From assembly GCA_002633085.1 (NCBI GenBank), contig NSIV01000005.1, positions 1-64,000 of the forward strand: 64,000 nucleotides of DNA. The letters are read 5' to 3'. The position numbers and the translations under genes were made by a program. The DNA comes from Curvibacter sp. PD_MW3. Lineage in GTDB: Bacteria > Pseudomonadota > Gammaproteobacteria > Burkholderiales > Burkholderiaceae_C. This document shows positions 52,035 to 62,819 of this stretch, one piece after another (the stretch's first letter is position 1; every line of letters begins with the position of its first letter). The notes under the pieces were generated by a model, which was not told the DNA's origin, did no database searches, and saw only the letters and a list, made by a program, of their open reading frames with translations.

Positions 52035-52997
52035 ATGTCAAGCACTATATTGCATGATTCAGGGATAACACCTAGCTCAGCGGAGGGTGTGCTGATAGGG
52101 CAAGACAAGCTCGCTGAAGGGGCGCCGGAAGAGCGAAACCCCTTTTTAACCACCTTGGGTGAGCGGGTTCGCGGGCTGCGCTCGCGTCAAGGTATGACTC
52201 GCAAGGCACTAGCAACGGCCGCGGATATTTCCGAGCGGCACTTGGCCAACCTTGAATATGGGGTGGGCAATGTTTCCATTCTGGTGCTGCTCCAGGTGGC
52301 GGCGGCCCTGCGTTGTTCGTTGGCCGAATTGGTCGGAGACGTGACCACGTCTTCACCGGAATGGCTGCTGATTCGCGAGTTGCTGGAGCAGCGCGACGAG
52401 GCGACGCTGCACAAGGTGCGGGTGACGATCGGTGAGATGCTGGGTACCGGTGGTGGCAATGCTGCGCATAGTTCACGTGTGGCCTTGATTGGCTTGCGTG
52501 GCGCCGGCAAGTCCACGCTTGGCCAGCAATTGGCTTCGGATCTGGGTTTCCCTTTTGTTGAACTCAGTCGTGAAATTGAGAAATTTGCGGGCTGCAGCAT
52601 CTCGGAGATTCAGGCTCTGTACGGTGCCAATGCCTACCGCCGCTACGAATTGCGGGCGCTGGAGGAGGCGATCCAGATCTACCCCGAGGCGGTGATTGCC
52701 ACGCCTGGCGGGCTGGTGTCCGATCCGGCGGCCTTCAATCTGTTATTGGCGCACTGCACCACGGTTTGGCTTCAGGCCAACCCGGAGGATCACATGCGGC
52801 GAGTCACCGCGCAGGGCGATTTGCGCCCCATGGCAGCCAGCAAGGAGGCCATGGAAGACCTCAAAGGGATTCTGGCTGGGCGAGCAGCCTTCTATTCCAA
52901 AGCAGAATTCACACTCAATACCAGTGTCCAGTCGTTGGAAGCGACATTTCAGTCTTTGCGGGAGTTGGTGCGCCGGGCACTCAATTTGCCGACGTGA
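52035..52997 (+). CDS. boxR: BoxR/BzdR-type regulator: XRE helix-turn-helix fused to shikimate-kinase-like domain
   Basis: Regulator of 320 aa. The N-terminal XRE helix-turn-helix (about residues 40-100; GERVRGLRSRQGMTRKALAT, ISERHLANLEYG) is joined by a linker to a shikimate-kinase-like domain with a complete P-loop GLRGAGKS (153-160). The kinase-like domain senses benzoyl-CoA in BzdR and BoxR, rather than shikimate, according to work on Azoarcus. It is divergent from the DUF4863/boxD/bclA operon and upstream of boxC, with related 12-base sites in both gaps, so it probably represses both. Confidence 0.92.
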   Translation: MSSTILHDSGITPSSAEGVLIGQDKLAEGAPEERNPFLTTLGERVRGLRSRQGMTRKALATAADISERHLANLEYGVGNVSILVLLQVAAALRCSLAELVGDVTTSSPEWLLIRELLEQRDEATLHKVRVTIGEMLGTGGGNAAHSSRVALIGLRGAGKSTLGQQLASDLGFPFVELSREIEKFAGCSISEIQALYGANAYRRYELRALEEAIQIYPEAVIATPGGLVSDPAAFNLLLAHCTTVWLQANPEDHMRRVTAQGDLRPMAASKEAMEDLKGILAGRAAFYSKAEFTLNTSVQSLEATFQSLRELVRRALNLPT

Positions 52998-53007
52998 ATC
53001 AAAATAT

Positions 53008-53080
53008 GCAAAATAATGCTTGACAAGCATGTGATGTGCATTATCATGCCTTCACCGAATTGTTTTAGGCATTATTTTGC
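53008..53080. promoter_or_regulatory. boxR operator: BoxR operator cluster
   Basis: Three copies of GCATTATTTTGC surround the boxC promoter: inverted at 53008-53019, imperfect direct at 53038-53049 (GCATTATCATGC), and exact direct at 53069-53080. The first and third are a perfect 12-bp inverted repeat 49 bases apart. ATGCTT-GAC-AAGCAT (53016-53030) is a further palindrome over the -35 element. Binding here would cover the whole promoter. Confidence 0.6.
53020..53047 (+). promoter_or_regulatory. boxC operon promoter
   Basis: TTGACA (53020-53025) and TATCAT (53042-53047) separated by 16 bases are a good sigma-70 promoter 47 bases before the boxC start. The -10 element lies inside the middle operator copy. 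Confidence 0.6.
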
Positions 53081-53094
53081 TTACTGGAGATCAC

Positions 53095-54753
53095 GTGAAC
53101 GCAAACCCCCGTGTTGATTACCAAACAGATCCGTCAAGCTACAAGCACTGGAAGCTGAGCTTCAATGGTCCTGTTGCGACTTTATCCGTCGATATTGACG
53201 AGAACGCTGGTCTTCGGTCTGGCTACAAGCTCAAGCTCAATAGCTATGACTTGGGCGTAGACATCGAACTCAATGACGCGCTCAGCCGCATCCGCTTCGA
53301 ACACCCAGAAGTGCGCACGGTGGTGTTGACCAGTGCGAAAGACAAGGTGTTTTGTTCGGGGGCCAACATCTTCATGCTGGGCGTCAGCAGTCACGCTTGG
53401 AAGGTGAACTTCTGCAAGTTCACCAACGAGACGCGCAATGGCATGGAAGACTCATCGCGTCACAGCGGTCTTAAATTCTTGGCGGCAGTGAATGGTGCCT
53501 GCGCTGGCGGTGGCTACGAGCTGGCGCTGGCTTGCGACGAAATCATCCTTGTGGATGACCGATCGAGCGCGGTGAGCCTGCCTGAGGTGCCGCTGCTTGG
53601 CGTGTTGCCGGGTACCGGTGGCCTCACCCGCGTGACGGACAAGCGCCATGTACGTCATGACTTGGCCGACATTTTCTGCACGACCAACGAAGGCGTGCGC
53701 GGCCAGCGCGCCAAGGACTGGCGCCTGGTGGACGACATCGCCAAGCCGGCCGTGTTTGCACAGAAAGTTCAGGAGCGTGCGCTGCAGCTGGCGGCGCAAA
53801 GTGATCGCCCTGTTGCCGCCAAGGGTGTGGCGCTTGTGCCATTGCAGCGCACCATAGAGGCGGATGCACTGCGCTACAAGTATGTGACGGTAGAGATTGA
53901 TCGCGCCAGGCGTACAGCCAGCTTCACGGTGCACAGCCCATCCGGCTCGCAACCAACGGACATCGCAAGTATCGAGGCCGCTGGCGCTGCCTGGTATCCC
54001 CTTCAAATGGCGCGGGAACTGGAAGACGCAATTCTTTCCATGCGAACCAATGAGCTCGATATTGGCGTGTGGTTGATCAAGACCGTGGGGGACGCAGCGG
54101 CCGTGCAGGCTGTGGATGCGACGTTGCTGGACAACCAGAACCACTGGCTGGTACGCGAGACTATCGGTTTGCTGCGTCGCACACTGAGCCGTCTGGACGT
54201 GTCCTCGCGCAGCCTGTTTGCCCTGATCGAGCCGGGTTCCTGTTTCGCTGGCACCTTGTTAGAGCTGGCATTGGCCTGCGATCGCAGTTACCACCTCGCC
54301 CTGCCTGATGATGAAAAGAAGACGCCGAAGATCACGGTGGGCGAGACTAACTTTGGCTTGTTCCCCATGGTCACTGATCAGAGCCGCCTCGTACGCCGCT
54401 TTTACGGCGAGCAGTCTGCACTCGAAGCGGTGCGGGCCAAGGCGGGGCAGGCGCTGGACGCTGATGCAGCCTTCGCCCTGGGTCTGGTGACATCGAACCC
54501 GGACGACATCGACTGGACTGACGAGGTGCGTATCGCCATCGAAGAGCGAGTTGCCATGTCTCCTGATGCGCTCACAGGCATGGAGGCCAATCTGCGCTTC
54601 AACGGCCCCGAGAACATGTTTACCCGCATCTTTGGTCGTCTGACGGCGTGGCAGAACTGGATTTTCCAGCGTCCTAACGCTGTGGGTGAAAAGGGCGCCT
54701 TGAAAGTCTATGGCAAGGGCGAGAAAGCAGCCTTCGACTGGAACCGGGTTTGA
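53095..54753 (+). CDS. boxC: Benzoyl-CoA-dihydrodiol lyase (2,3-epoxybenzoyl-CoA dihydrolase)
   Basis: Crotonase-superfamily enzyme of 552 aa, double the size of ordinary enoyl-CoA hydratases. It opens 2,3-epoxybenzoyl-CoA with release of formate to give 3,4-dehydroadipyl-CoA semialdehyde. Characteristic segments are TSAKDKVFCSGANIFMLGVS, NGACAGGGYELALACDEIIL and VPLLGVLPGTGGLTRVTDKR in the N-terminal half and LIEPGSCFAGTLLELALACD in the second half. I start at the GTG at 53095 with GGAG 6 bases upstream; the frame is open upstream to 53077 (TTG). First gene of the plus-strand box operon. Confidence 0.93.
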   Translation: MNANPRVDYQTDPSSYKHWKLSFNGPVATLSVDIDENAGLRSGYKLKLNSYDLGVDIELNDALSRIRFEHPEVRTVVLTSAKDKVFCSGANIFMLGVSSHAWKVNFCKFTNETRNGMEDSSRHSGLKFLAAVNGACAGGGYELALACDEIILVDDRSSAVSLPEVPLLGVLPGTGGLTRVTDKRHVRHDLADIFCTTNEGVRGQRAKDWRLVDDIAKPAVFAQKVQERALQLAAQSDRPVAAKGVALVPLQRTIEADALRYKYVTVEIDRARRTASFTVHSPSGSQPTDIASIEAAGAAWYPLQMARELEDAILSMRTNELDIGVWLIKTVGDAAAVQAVDATLLDNQNHWLVRETIGLLRRTLSRLDVSSRSLFALIEPGSCFAGTLLELALACDRSYHLALPDDEKKTPKITVGETNFGLFPMVTDQSRLVRRFYGEQSALEAVRAKAGQALDADAAFALGLVTSNPDDIDWTDEVRIAIEERVAMSPDALTGMEANLRFNGPENMFTRIFGRLTAWQNWIFQRPNAVGEKGALKVYGKGEKAAFDWNRV

Positions 54754-54785
54754 TTCAACATTGATCCATAAATCAGGAGCATGAA

Positions 54786-56213
<1,428 letters not shown>

Positions 56214-56229
56214 GGTGTAAAACACCTGT

Positions 56230-56269
56230 CGGGCCGCTGATGCGACCGCTCAGTGGCCCGTTTTTTATT
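56230..56269 (+). terminator. Intrinsic terminator/attenuator between boxB and boxA
   Basis: CGGGCCGCTGA (56230-56240) pairs with TCAGTGGCCCG (56250-56260), 10 Watson-Crick pairs and one G-U pair, loop of 9 bases, followed directly by TTTTTTATT. It is a textbook Rho-independent terminator inside the operon, 17 bases after the boxB stop. Confidence 0.82.
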
Positions 56270-56281
56270 GAGGAAGCCGTC

Positions 56282-57553
56282 GTGGAAATGACTGAAGTCC
56301 AAGTCATCAAGCAGCATCTGATCGATCCGGAAATCTGCATTCGCTGCAATACCTGCGAGGCCACCTGTCCGGTCGCTGCGATTACGCATGACTCGCGCAA
56401 CTACGTCGTCGATGCTGCCAAGTGCAATCTGTGCATGGCCTGCATTCCGCCGTGCCCGACCGGCTCGATCGACAACTGGCGCACCATGCCGTCGGTCCGG
56501 GCCTACAGCGTGCAGGAACAGCTGGGGTGGGATGAATTGCCTGCCGAGCTGACAGCCGAGCAACTGGCCGAGCAGGGTGTGACAGGGGGGGCTGAGGCAC
56601 CCGAACCCATCGCCCCCATCGTGTCGGCAACAAGTGATGCCGCTTTCAACAGTGCCCAGTACGGCGCCACGCTACCGCCGTGGTCGGCCGCGCATCCCTA
56701 TGTCAATCTTTACGGGCCGAAGGCCGCAGAGAAGTCCATCACAGCCACCGTGGTCGGCAACGTCCAGGTGACGGAGGTCGGCAAGGACTATGACACGCAC
56801 CATATCGTGCTCGATTTCGGATCCATGCCCTTCCCGGTGCTCGAAGGCCAGTCGATCGGCGTCGTCCCACCCGGCACGGATGAGCAGGGACGGCCGCACC
56901 ATGCGCGCCAGTATTCGATTGCTAGCCCACGCAACGGCGAGCGACCTGGCTACAACAATGTGTCACTGACCATCAAGCGCGTACTGGAGGATCATCAGGG
57001 CCAGCCGGTACGTGGCGTGGCGTCCAACTATATGTGCGACCTGGAGGTGGGGGACAAGGTGCAGGTGATCGGCCCGTTCGGCACCAGCTTCCTGATGCCC
57101 AACCACCCGAAGAGCCACATCGTGATGATCTGCACCGGTACCGGCAGTGCACCGATGCGTGCGATGACCGAATGGCGCCGCCGGCTGCGCCAGTCAGGCA
57201 AGTTCGAGGGCGGCAAGTTGCTGCTTTTCTTCGGTGCCCGAACCAAGGAAGAGTTGCCTTACTTTGGGCCTCTGCAGAATTTGCCCAAGGATTTCATCGA
57301 CATCAATTTCGCGTTTTCTCGCACGACCGGCCAGCCCAAACGCTACGTCCAGGACGTGCTGCGCGAGCGGATGGCCGACCTGGCCTTGTTATTGGCCGAT
57401 CCCAATACCTGCTTTTATGTTTGCGGTCTGAAGAGCATGGAAGAAGGTGTGGTGCTGGCTCTGCGTGACATCGCGCAGCAGGCCGGGCTGGACTGGGAGC
57501 GCCTGGGTGCCGAGCTCAAGCGCGAGGGCCGCCTGCACCTGGAAACCTATTGA
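56282..57553 (+). CDS. boxA: Benzoyl-CoA 2,3-epoxidase, reductase subunit
   Basis: Reductase of 423 aa. An N-terminal double [4Fe-4S] ferredoxin ([12 protein letters not shown] and [12 protein letters not shown]) is followed by a flavin/NADP domain of the FNR type: [18 protein letters not shown], and [14 protein letters not shown]. It transfers electrons from NADPH to BoxB. The start is either GTG at 56282, which suits the ribosome site AGGAAG (5 bases) best, or the ATG 6 bases later. The longer frame to 56240 overlaps the terminator and is unlikely. Confidence 0.92.
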   Translation: MEMTEVQVIKQHLIDPEICIRCNTCEATCPVAAITHDSRNYVVDAAKCNLCMACIPPCPTGSIDNWRTMPSVRAYSVQEQLGWDELPAELTAEQLAEQGVTGGAEAPEPIAPIVSATSDAAFNSAQYGATLPPWSAAHPYVNLYGPKAAEKSITATVVGNVQVTEVGKDYDTHHIVLDFGSMPFPVLEGQSIGVVPPGTDEQGRPHHARQYSIASPRNGERPGYNNVSLTIKRVLEDHQGQPVRGVASNYMCDLEVGDKVQVIGPFGTSFLMPNHPKSHIVMICTGTGSAPMRAMTEWRRRLRQSGKFEGGKLLLFFGARTKEELPYFGPLQNLPKDFIDINFAFSRTTGQPKRYVQDVLRERMADLALLLADPNTCFYVCGLKSMEEGVVLALRDIAQQAGLDWERLGAELKREGRLHLETY

Positions 57554-57596
57554 CGGCCCGGGTTCTGGGCGCGCTCCCGAGTAGAGGAATGAGAAC

Positions 57597-58403
57597 ATGA
57601 ACCACACGCAGCAGACGCTGCGCATCAGCACCCGTGCCCGCGGTGTGGCGCAGGTGACGATGACCCGTCCGAACGTCTTCAACGCTTTTGATGAGACCAT
57701 GATCGGCGAGCTGGACGCTGCCTTTGCCCAACTGGAAGCGGACGATGACGTACGCGTCATCGTGCTGGCCGGTGAGGGCCGGCATTTCAGCGCTGGCGCC
57801 GATCTTCAATGGATGCAGCGCGCGAGCCAAGCCAGCCACGCCTGGAACTTGGAGGATGCGCGGCGCTTTGCCGGCATGCTGGCCCGCATTGATGCCTGTG
57901 CCAAGCCGACCGTGGCGCGCATACAGGGTGCGGCGCTGGGCGGTGGCGTTGGCCTGGCCTGTGTTTGCGACATCGCAGTCGCCACCGATAATGCCAGCTT
58001 TTCGGTTAGCGAGGCCCGGTTCGGCATCCTGCCTTCGGTCATCGGGCCCTATGTCACGAATGCGGTTGGCAAGCGCCAGGCCCGGCGGCTGGCGCTGTCC
58101 ACCGCGCGCATTGGTTCTGCCGAGGCCTTGAGCATGAGCCTTGTGCAGCAGGTCGTTTCCGCCGAGCAACTCGACGGTGCCATCGATGCCGTGGTCCGTG
58201 ATCTGCTGGCCGGCGGCCCGAATGCACAGCGCGAAATCAAGCAGTTGTTCTCGCAATTGCAGGTGGGGCCTGTGACGGCCGAAGTTCGGGAACTTACGGC
58301 GCAGACCATCGCCCGCGTGCGCGGGACAGCGGAGGCACGTGAGGGGTTTGACGCATTCCTCCAGAAGCGGCTTGCAAGTTGGAGTCCCGGCCATGGGTCT
58401 TGA
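57597..58403 (+). CDS. Enoyl-CoA hydratase (PaaF-like)
   Basis: Crotonase-family protein of 268 aa with VLAGEGRHFSAGADLQWMQR, RIQGAALGGGVGLACVCDIA and SEARFGILPSVIGPYV. It would hydrate 2,3-dehydroadipyl-CoA, or first isomerise 3,4-dehydroadipyl-CoA, in the lower box pathway. It follows boxA after 43 bases with an AGAGGAATGAGAAC ribosome site and overlaps the next gene by 11 bases. The classic catalytic glutamates are only partly kept, with SEARFG supplying one. Confidence 0.85.
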   Translation: MNHTQQTLRISTRARGVAQVTMTRPNVFNAFDETMIGELDAAFAQLEADDDVRVIVLAGEGRHFSAGADLQWMQRASQASHAWNLEDARRFAGMLARIDACAKPTVARIQGAALGGGVGLACVCDIAVATDNASFSVSEARFGILPSVIGPYVTNAVGKRQARRLALSTARIGSAEALSMSLVQQVVSAEQLDGAIDAVVRDLLAGGPNAQREIKQLFSQLQVGPVTAEVRELTAQTIARVRGTAEAREGFDAFLQKRLASWSPGHGS

Positions 58404-59925
58404 TCTGCGCCAGGCTCCGGTGCTGGTGGTCGGGGCCGGCATCATGGGCGCAGGTATTGCGCAAGTCGCGGCACAAGCCGGGCATGCCGTGCAGCTTTTC
58501 GACATGCGCCCTGGTGCTGCGGCCGATGCCGTGGACAAGTTGAAGACCGTGTTTGACGGCTTGGTCGCTCGGGGCAAACTGTCAGCCATCGAGGGCAAAG
58601 CGACGTTTGGGCGCATCACATCCATCGCGGCGCTGGACGATGCGCGCGGGGTGAAGTTGGTAGTGGAAGCCATCGTGGAGAAACTGGAGGCTAAGCGCTC
58701 GCTCTTCCAGCAGCTTGAAGCCCTGCTGGAAGATGACGCGGTGTTCGCCACCAACACGTCGTCGATTTCCGTCACCGCTATCGCCAACGGCTTGCGGTAT
58801 CCGGGGCGCCTGGTGGGTATGCATTTCTTCAACCCGGTGCCGTTGATGAAGCTGGTGGAAGTGGTTTCAGGCCTGCAGACCGACAGCAGCGTCGCTGCAG
58901 CGATCTTCGAACTCGGCAAGGCCTGGAGCAAGGTGCCTGTGCATGCCAAGAGCACGCCGGGCTTCATCGTCAACCGCATCGCGCGACCTTATTACGCCGA
59001 GACGCTGGCGCTGCTGCTGGAACAGGCGGCCGCACCGCAGGTGCTGGATGCGTGCCTCAAGGCCGCTGGCTTTCGCATGGGGCCTTGCGAACTGATGGAT
59101 CTGATCGGGCACGACACTAATTTCGCAGTGACGAACTCCGTTTACGACGCGAATTTTTTCGACAAGCGCTTCGTGCCCTCGCTGCTGCAGGCCGAGATGG
59201 TGGCTGGTGGCCTGCTCGGCCGCAAGAGCGGGCGTGGCTTCTATGCTTATCCGCAAGGTGCACCTGCCTTGCCAACGGCCGTGCACAAGGTCCCGGCCGC
59301 GGCGCATGGCGTCACGGTGCATGGCGACGGCCCTCTGGCCGATCTGCTGGCTGCGGCTGCGGGTCAATTGGCCGCGCAAGGTTGCGGACCAGCGCGGGAC
59401 CGCGAGAGCACCTGGACTGGTCTGTGCATCGACGGGGCGTGTCTCGTACTTACCGATGGGCGCACTGCCCGGCAAACCGCCTCCGACATGCGGGTGGCCA
59501 ACGTGACCGTGTTTGACTGGCCTGTTGCGCAGCCTGTCCCAGCGGGTGCTGCGCTGGCCTATGCCGTGGCGCCTGGCGCTACCGAAGCCTGGCACACCCA
59601 ATCGGCGGCGTGGCTGGCCGCGCTCGGCTTCCACCCGCTGCAGCTGGCCGATGCGCCCGGCTTGGTGGTGGCGCGCACCCTTGCCATGCTCATCAACGAA
59701 GGTGCCGACGCCGTGCTGCAAGGCGTGTGCAGTCCTGATGCGGCCGATGCCGCCATGAAACTCGGTGTGAATTACCCGGCCGGTCCTTTCGAGTGGCTGA
59801 CTCGCTGGGGCGCACCAGCCGTCATCGGTGTACTGGAGTCGCTGGACGGGGCGTATCGTGGCGAGCGCTACCGGGTCAGTCCCTGGCTGAGGGCCGCCCG
59901 ACCGATCGTGGGAGGTTCGGCATGA
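58393..59925 (+). CDS. paaH: 3-hydroxyacyl-CoA dehydrogenase (3-hydroxyadipyl-CoA type)
   Basis: NAD-dependent dehydrogenase of 510 aa with VVGAGIMGAGIAQVAAQAG (Rossmann motif), TNTSSISVTAIANGL, MHFFNPVPLMKLVEV and PGFIVNRIARPYY, and a second C-terminal domain after residue 290. It would oxidise 3-hydroxyadipyl-CoA to 3-oxoadipyl-CoA, as PaaH does. It starts at an ATG 8 bases after GGAG; the frame is open 54 bases upstream in another gene. The final thiolase (PaaJ/PcaF) is not in the cluster. Confidence 0.85.
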   Translation: MGLDLRQAPVLVVGAGIMGAGIAQVAAQAGHAVQLFDMRPGAAADAVDKLKTVFDGLVARGKLSAIEGKATFGRITSIAALDDARGVKLVVEAIVEKLEAKRSLFQQLEALLEDDAVFATNTSSISVTAIANGLRYPGRLVGMHFFNPVPLMKLVEVVSGLQTDSSVAAAIFELGKAWSKVPVHAKSTPGFIVNRIARPYYAETLALLLEQAAAPQVLDACLKAAGFRMGPCELMDLIGHDTNFAVTNSVYDANFFDKRFVPSLLQAEMVAGGLLGRKSGRGFYAYPQGAPALPTAVHKVPAAAHGVTVHGDGPLADLLAAAAGQLAAQGCGPARDRESTWTGLCIDGACLVLTDGRTARQTASDMRVANVTVFDWPVAQPVPAGAALAYAVAPGATEAWHTQSAAWLAALGFHPLQLADAPGLVVARTLAMLINEGADAVLQGVCSPDAADAAMKLGVNYPAGPFEWLTRWGAPAVIGVLESLDGAYRGERYRVSPWLRAARPIVGGSA

Positions 59926-60380
59926 AGTTCGCCGATTTCCATGTTGGGCAGGTCATTGAGGCTGGCCCGCGCGAGGTGAGCCAGGCCGAGATACTGCAGT
60001 TTGCCGGCGCCTACGACCCGCAATGGTTTCACACCGATGCTGTTGCCGCCGCTGGTGGCCGCTTTGGCGGTCTGATCGCCAGCGGTTGGCATACCTGCGC
60101 CATTGCCATGCGGCTGGTGGCCGATGCCGCCTTGAAGGATTCGGAGTCCTTTGCATCTCCCGGGCTGGCCTACGTCAAGTGGCCAAGCCCCGTGAGGCCG
60201 GGGGATGTCTTGAATCTGCGGGCGACTGTCTTGGAAACCAGGCAATCGCGGCAACAGCCTCATCTGGGCATTCTTCGCTGGCGTTGGCAACTCATTAACT
60301 CGGCCGGTGCCGAAGTACTGGACCTTGAGGCCACCAGTCTCTTTGACCTTGCGGGCAGTTCGGTCGCTTCAATCCGCTGA
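59922..60380 (+). CDS. MaoC-like acyl dehydratase
   Basis: Hotdog-fold protein of 152 aa with FADFHVGQVIEAGPREVSQA, EILQFAGAYDPQWFHTDAVA (Asp/His pair of (R)-hydratases) and GLIASGWHTCAIAMRLVADA. It probably hydrates an enoyl-CoA with R stereochemistry, or acts as a side activity of the benzoyl-CoA pathway. It overlaps the dehydrogenase stop (ATGA) and is last in the plus-strand box operon. Its precise role in the pathway is unclear. Confidence 0.82.
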   Translation: MKFADFHVGQVIEAGPREVSQAEILQFAGAYDPQWFHTDAVAAAGGRFGGLIASGWHTCAIAMRLVADAALKDSESFASPGLAYVKWPSPVRPGDVLNLRATVLETRQSRQQPHLGILRWRWQLINSAGAEVLDLEATSLFDLAGSSVASIR

Positions 60381-60650
60381 CATGGGTTGCTGCCGATTCA
60401 TCGGCTAAATAGAAATCAACTTTGTTTGGACAACAACTTTCTCAAGTTGTGAGAACTTTCGAGATTGGTGCCGGATGACGTCAATTCTTGCTACCAAACT
60501 TGATATGGCTGAGGTATCCGTTTCATGCATGTCGTACCGGCGGTTCAGCCTGATGCGCTGCGACCAAGACAGTCTCGGTATCGCTCCTGGCCGCGCGGTC
60601 TGAAGCCGGCTATCGGCCGGCCGAGTCGAGCTGCGGGATGCCCATAATGC

Positions 60651-60676
60651 TGTTACGACTTTAATGGCACAGAATA
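60651..60676 (+). repeat. Junction motif copy 4
   Basis: TGTTACGACTTTAATGGCAC begins at 60651. From 60653 to 60676 it matches 36762-36785 in 22 of 24 positions. It lies in the convergent gap after the box operon. Confidence 0.5.
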
Positions 60677-60797
60677 TGTAGCGCAGGCCCGAAGGGCGCG
60701 AGATGCGTGGTTTGCGGCGCAGGCTCACTTCGCGCAGTGAAGTGAAGGCACGAAGTACCGGGCCGTAGCCACAAGCTTTTGCAAGGAATCTTGCCAA

Positions 60798-60837
60798 GAG
60801 CGTGACCGCCGAATGACGGCCACGCTCCCGGTGTCTC
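60798..60837 (+). terminator. Terminator-like hairpin
   Basis: GAGCGTGACCG and CGGCCACGCTC form a stem of 10 pairs with one mismatch and an 8-base loop, followed by a T-rich stretch ending CTCTTTT. It could end plus-strand transcripts from the box operon. A small GCAAG-GAAT-CTTGC hairpin lies just upstream (60781-60794). Confidence 0.45.
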
Positions 60838-60895
60838 TTTTCCATGCACATGGAGTCGGAGACAGGTCATTCATGCTGAAAATGCCGCTTGAGGC

Positions 60896-61837
60896 TCATT
60901 TCGAGATGAATTCGAGCAGATCCTGGTTCAGGCGGTCCTTGTGGGTGTCTGTGATGCCATGAGGGCCACCGGCGTATTCGATGAGCTTGGCGCCCTTGAC
61001 GAGCTTCGCCGTGGCGCGAGCCGACGTTTCAATCGGGACGATCTGGTCGTCGGTGCCATGGATGACCAGCGTCGGCACATTCACGCGTTTCAAATCGCCG
61101 ACGAAGTTGGTCTCGGAGAACGCCTTGATGGAGTCGAACGTTGCCTTGTGGCTCGCTTGCATGCCCTGCATCCAGAAGGTGTCAATCAGGCCCGTGGACG
61201 CTTTGGCGCCCGGGCGGTTGAAGCCGAAGAACGGACCGCTGGCGAGGTCTTTGTAAAGCTGCGCACGGTTGTCGATGGAAGCCTTGCGCAGACCATCGAA
61301 CACGTCGATGTCCACCCCGTTGGGGTTGTCAGCCGTCTTGACCATGATGGGCGTCACGGCACTGACGAGCACTAGCTTCTTGACGCGCGCGGTGCCATGA
61401 CGACCCACGTAGCGCGTCACTTCACCACCCCCGGTCGAGAAGCCGACCAGCGTCACGTCGCGGACATCCAACGCGTTGAGGACAGCGGCTAGGTCGTCGC
61501 TGTACTGGTCCATGTGGTGGTTCGCCCATGTTTGACCCGAACGTCCGTGGCCGCGCCGATCGTGCGCGATCACGCGGAAGCCCTTGTCCGCCAGGAACAG
61601 CATTTGCGCTTCCCAGCTGTCTGAGCTCAGGGGCCAGCCGTGGCTGAATACCACCACCTGACCCGTCTTCGGACCCCAGTCCTTGTAATAAAGCGGGGTG
61701 CCGTCATTGGCAGCAATGTACGGGGAGTCGGCATGTTGGGCGACAGAAGCGGCCTGGGGGACATTTGAAGCAGCAATTGCAGTCGCGGCGGCAACGGCCA
61801 TGGCGGAGGCAACGAGCGGTTTTTTCCAGATGTTCAT
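60896..61837 (-). CDS. Secreted alpha/beta hydrolase (non-heme chloroperoxidase-like)
   Basis: Alpha/beta hydrolase of 313 aa with a Sec signal peptide ([20 protein letters not shown]). The mature part has [20 protein letters not shown] (oxyanion region), [13 protein letters not shown], the nucleophile elbow [14 protein letters not shown] and the acid in [11 protein letters not shown], with a His near [12 protein letters not shown]. This is the cofactor-free haloperoxidase/esterase subgroup, here with added export signal. I start at the ATG at 61837 with AAGGA 6 bases upstream; the frame is open further to 61924. Divergent from an AraC regulator. Confidence 0.85.
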   Translation of the reverse strand: MNIWKKPLVASAMAVAAATAIAASNVPQAASVAQHADSPYIAANDGTPLYYKDWGPKTGQVVVFSHGWPLSSDSWEAQMLFLADKGFRVIAHDRRGHGRSGQTWANHHMDQYSDDLAAVLNALDVRDVTLVGFSTGGGEVTRYVGRHGTARVKKLVLVSAVTPIMVKTADNPNGVDIDVFDGLRKASIDNRAQLYKDLASGPFFGFNRPGAKASTGLIDTFWMQGMQASHKATFDSIKAFSETNFVGDLKRVNVPTLVIHGTDDQIVPIETSARATAKLVKGAKLIEYAGGPHGITDTHKDRLNQDLLEFISK

Positions 61838-61946
61838 GGTGATTCCTTGTTCAGTGGGTTCTGTGCCAATCGGCAGAACGAATTCTGGAGGCCGTTGCTG
61901 TATTATTTGTTTCAAATAGTTCATTAATATTTGCTTTTAGTACAAA

Positions 61947-62795
61947 ATGAATGACAGGCTTTCAGCGCTCTTTACGCATTTCGGTGTCACCGTACGAACC
62001 TTCCATGCCGGTGCCATGTGTGGCATCAACACCATTGGCGACCGGGACGGGTTGGGGCAACTTCACTTGGTGCGTAGCGGGTGGGTGAATGTGTTCGTCG
62101 GGGCATCTCCCCCCATTCGGATCGAGGAGCCGAGCCTGCTTCTCTTTCCCAGGCCGCTTCCGCGAAGGTTCCAGACAGACCCTGCTGAGGGCGCCGAGCT
62201 TGTGTGCGCAGACCTGTGCTTTGAAGGTGGGGCGACGAACCCGATCCAGGCCGCACTGCCCGACGTCGTCTGCATGCCGCTGGCCAGCCTTGCCGAGAGC
62301 GCTTCTGTGCTTGCGCTTCTTTTCAGCGAGGCTGAGCTAGACAAGTGCGGTCGGCAAAAGATGCTTGACAGCCTGTTCGAGGTATTGCTCGTGCAGGTTC
62401 TTCGCGAGTTGATGGAGCGGCGAGCGATGAGCTCCGGAATGCTCGCTGGCTTGTCGCATCCCAAGCTACGGCGAGCGCTGGTGGCGATGCATGATCAACC
62501 GGAGCACGCCTGGCCGCTGGAGAGTTTGGCGGATGCTGCAGGGATGTCGCGGACCAGCTTCGCCAACTCGTTTCGAGATGTCGTTGGCACCACGCCTGGT
62601 CAGTACTTGCTGGCGTGGCGGATGGGATTGGCCCAGAAGCTGCTCCTGCTCGGCACTTCAATGCGACAGATTGCAGACCGGGTGGGCTATGCGGACGAGG
62701 CGGTCTTGTCTCGCGCATTCAAGTCGCACACAGGCATATCTCCGCGTGAGTGGAAGAGTCGCGCGGAGTCGCCGCCTCAAGACGGCACAATCTGA
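61947..62795 (+). CDS. AraC-family transcriptional regulator
   Basis: Regulator of 282 aa. The N-terminal half is a cupin-type sensor (LHLVRSGWVNVFVG, ELVCADLCFEGG), and the C-terminal half has two AraC helix-turn-helix motifs: LESLADAAGMSRTSFANSFR and MRQIADRVGYADEAVLSRAF, ending FKSHTGISPREW. It is divergent from the secreted hydrolase gene with a 109-base gap and probably controls it. The inducer is unknown. Confidence 0.87.
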   Translation: MNDRLSALFTHFGVTVRTFHAGAMCGINTIGDRDGLGQLHLVRSGWVNVFVGASPPIRIEEPSLLLFPRPLPRRFQTDPAEGAELVCADLCFEGGATNPIQAALPDVVCMPLASLAESASVLALLFSEAELDKCGRQKMLDSLFEVLLVQVLRELMERRAMSSGMLAGLSHPKLRRALVAMHDQPEHAWPLESLADAAGMSRTSFANSFRDVVGTTPGQYLLAWRMGLAQKLLLLGTSMRQIADRVGYADEAVLSRAFKSHTGISPREWKSRAESPPQDGTI

Positions 62796-62819
62796 TCCCC
62801 TGTAGAAGAGAACGCCTCC

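Larger units (their letters stand above)
60381..60895. other. Convergent gap without recognised gene
   Basis: This 515-base gap between the MaoC-like gene and the secreted hydrolase contains junction motif copy 4 (60651-60676) and a terminator-like hairpin (60798-60837). A minus-strand frame of 148 aa (60405-60851) crosses both and resembles no protein I know, so I do not call it a gene. Confidence 0.5.

Noticed and set aside
58867..59721. 284-aa minus-strand frame opposite the hydroxyacyl-CoA dehydrogenase
   Set aside because: The opposite strand has an intact enzyme; this frame has no recognisable domain.
60405..60851. 148-aa minus-strand frame in the convergent gap
   Set aside because: It crosses a terminator-like hairpin and the repeat, has basic low-information composition and no homology that I recognise.
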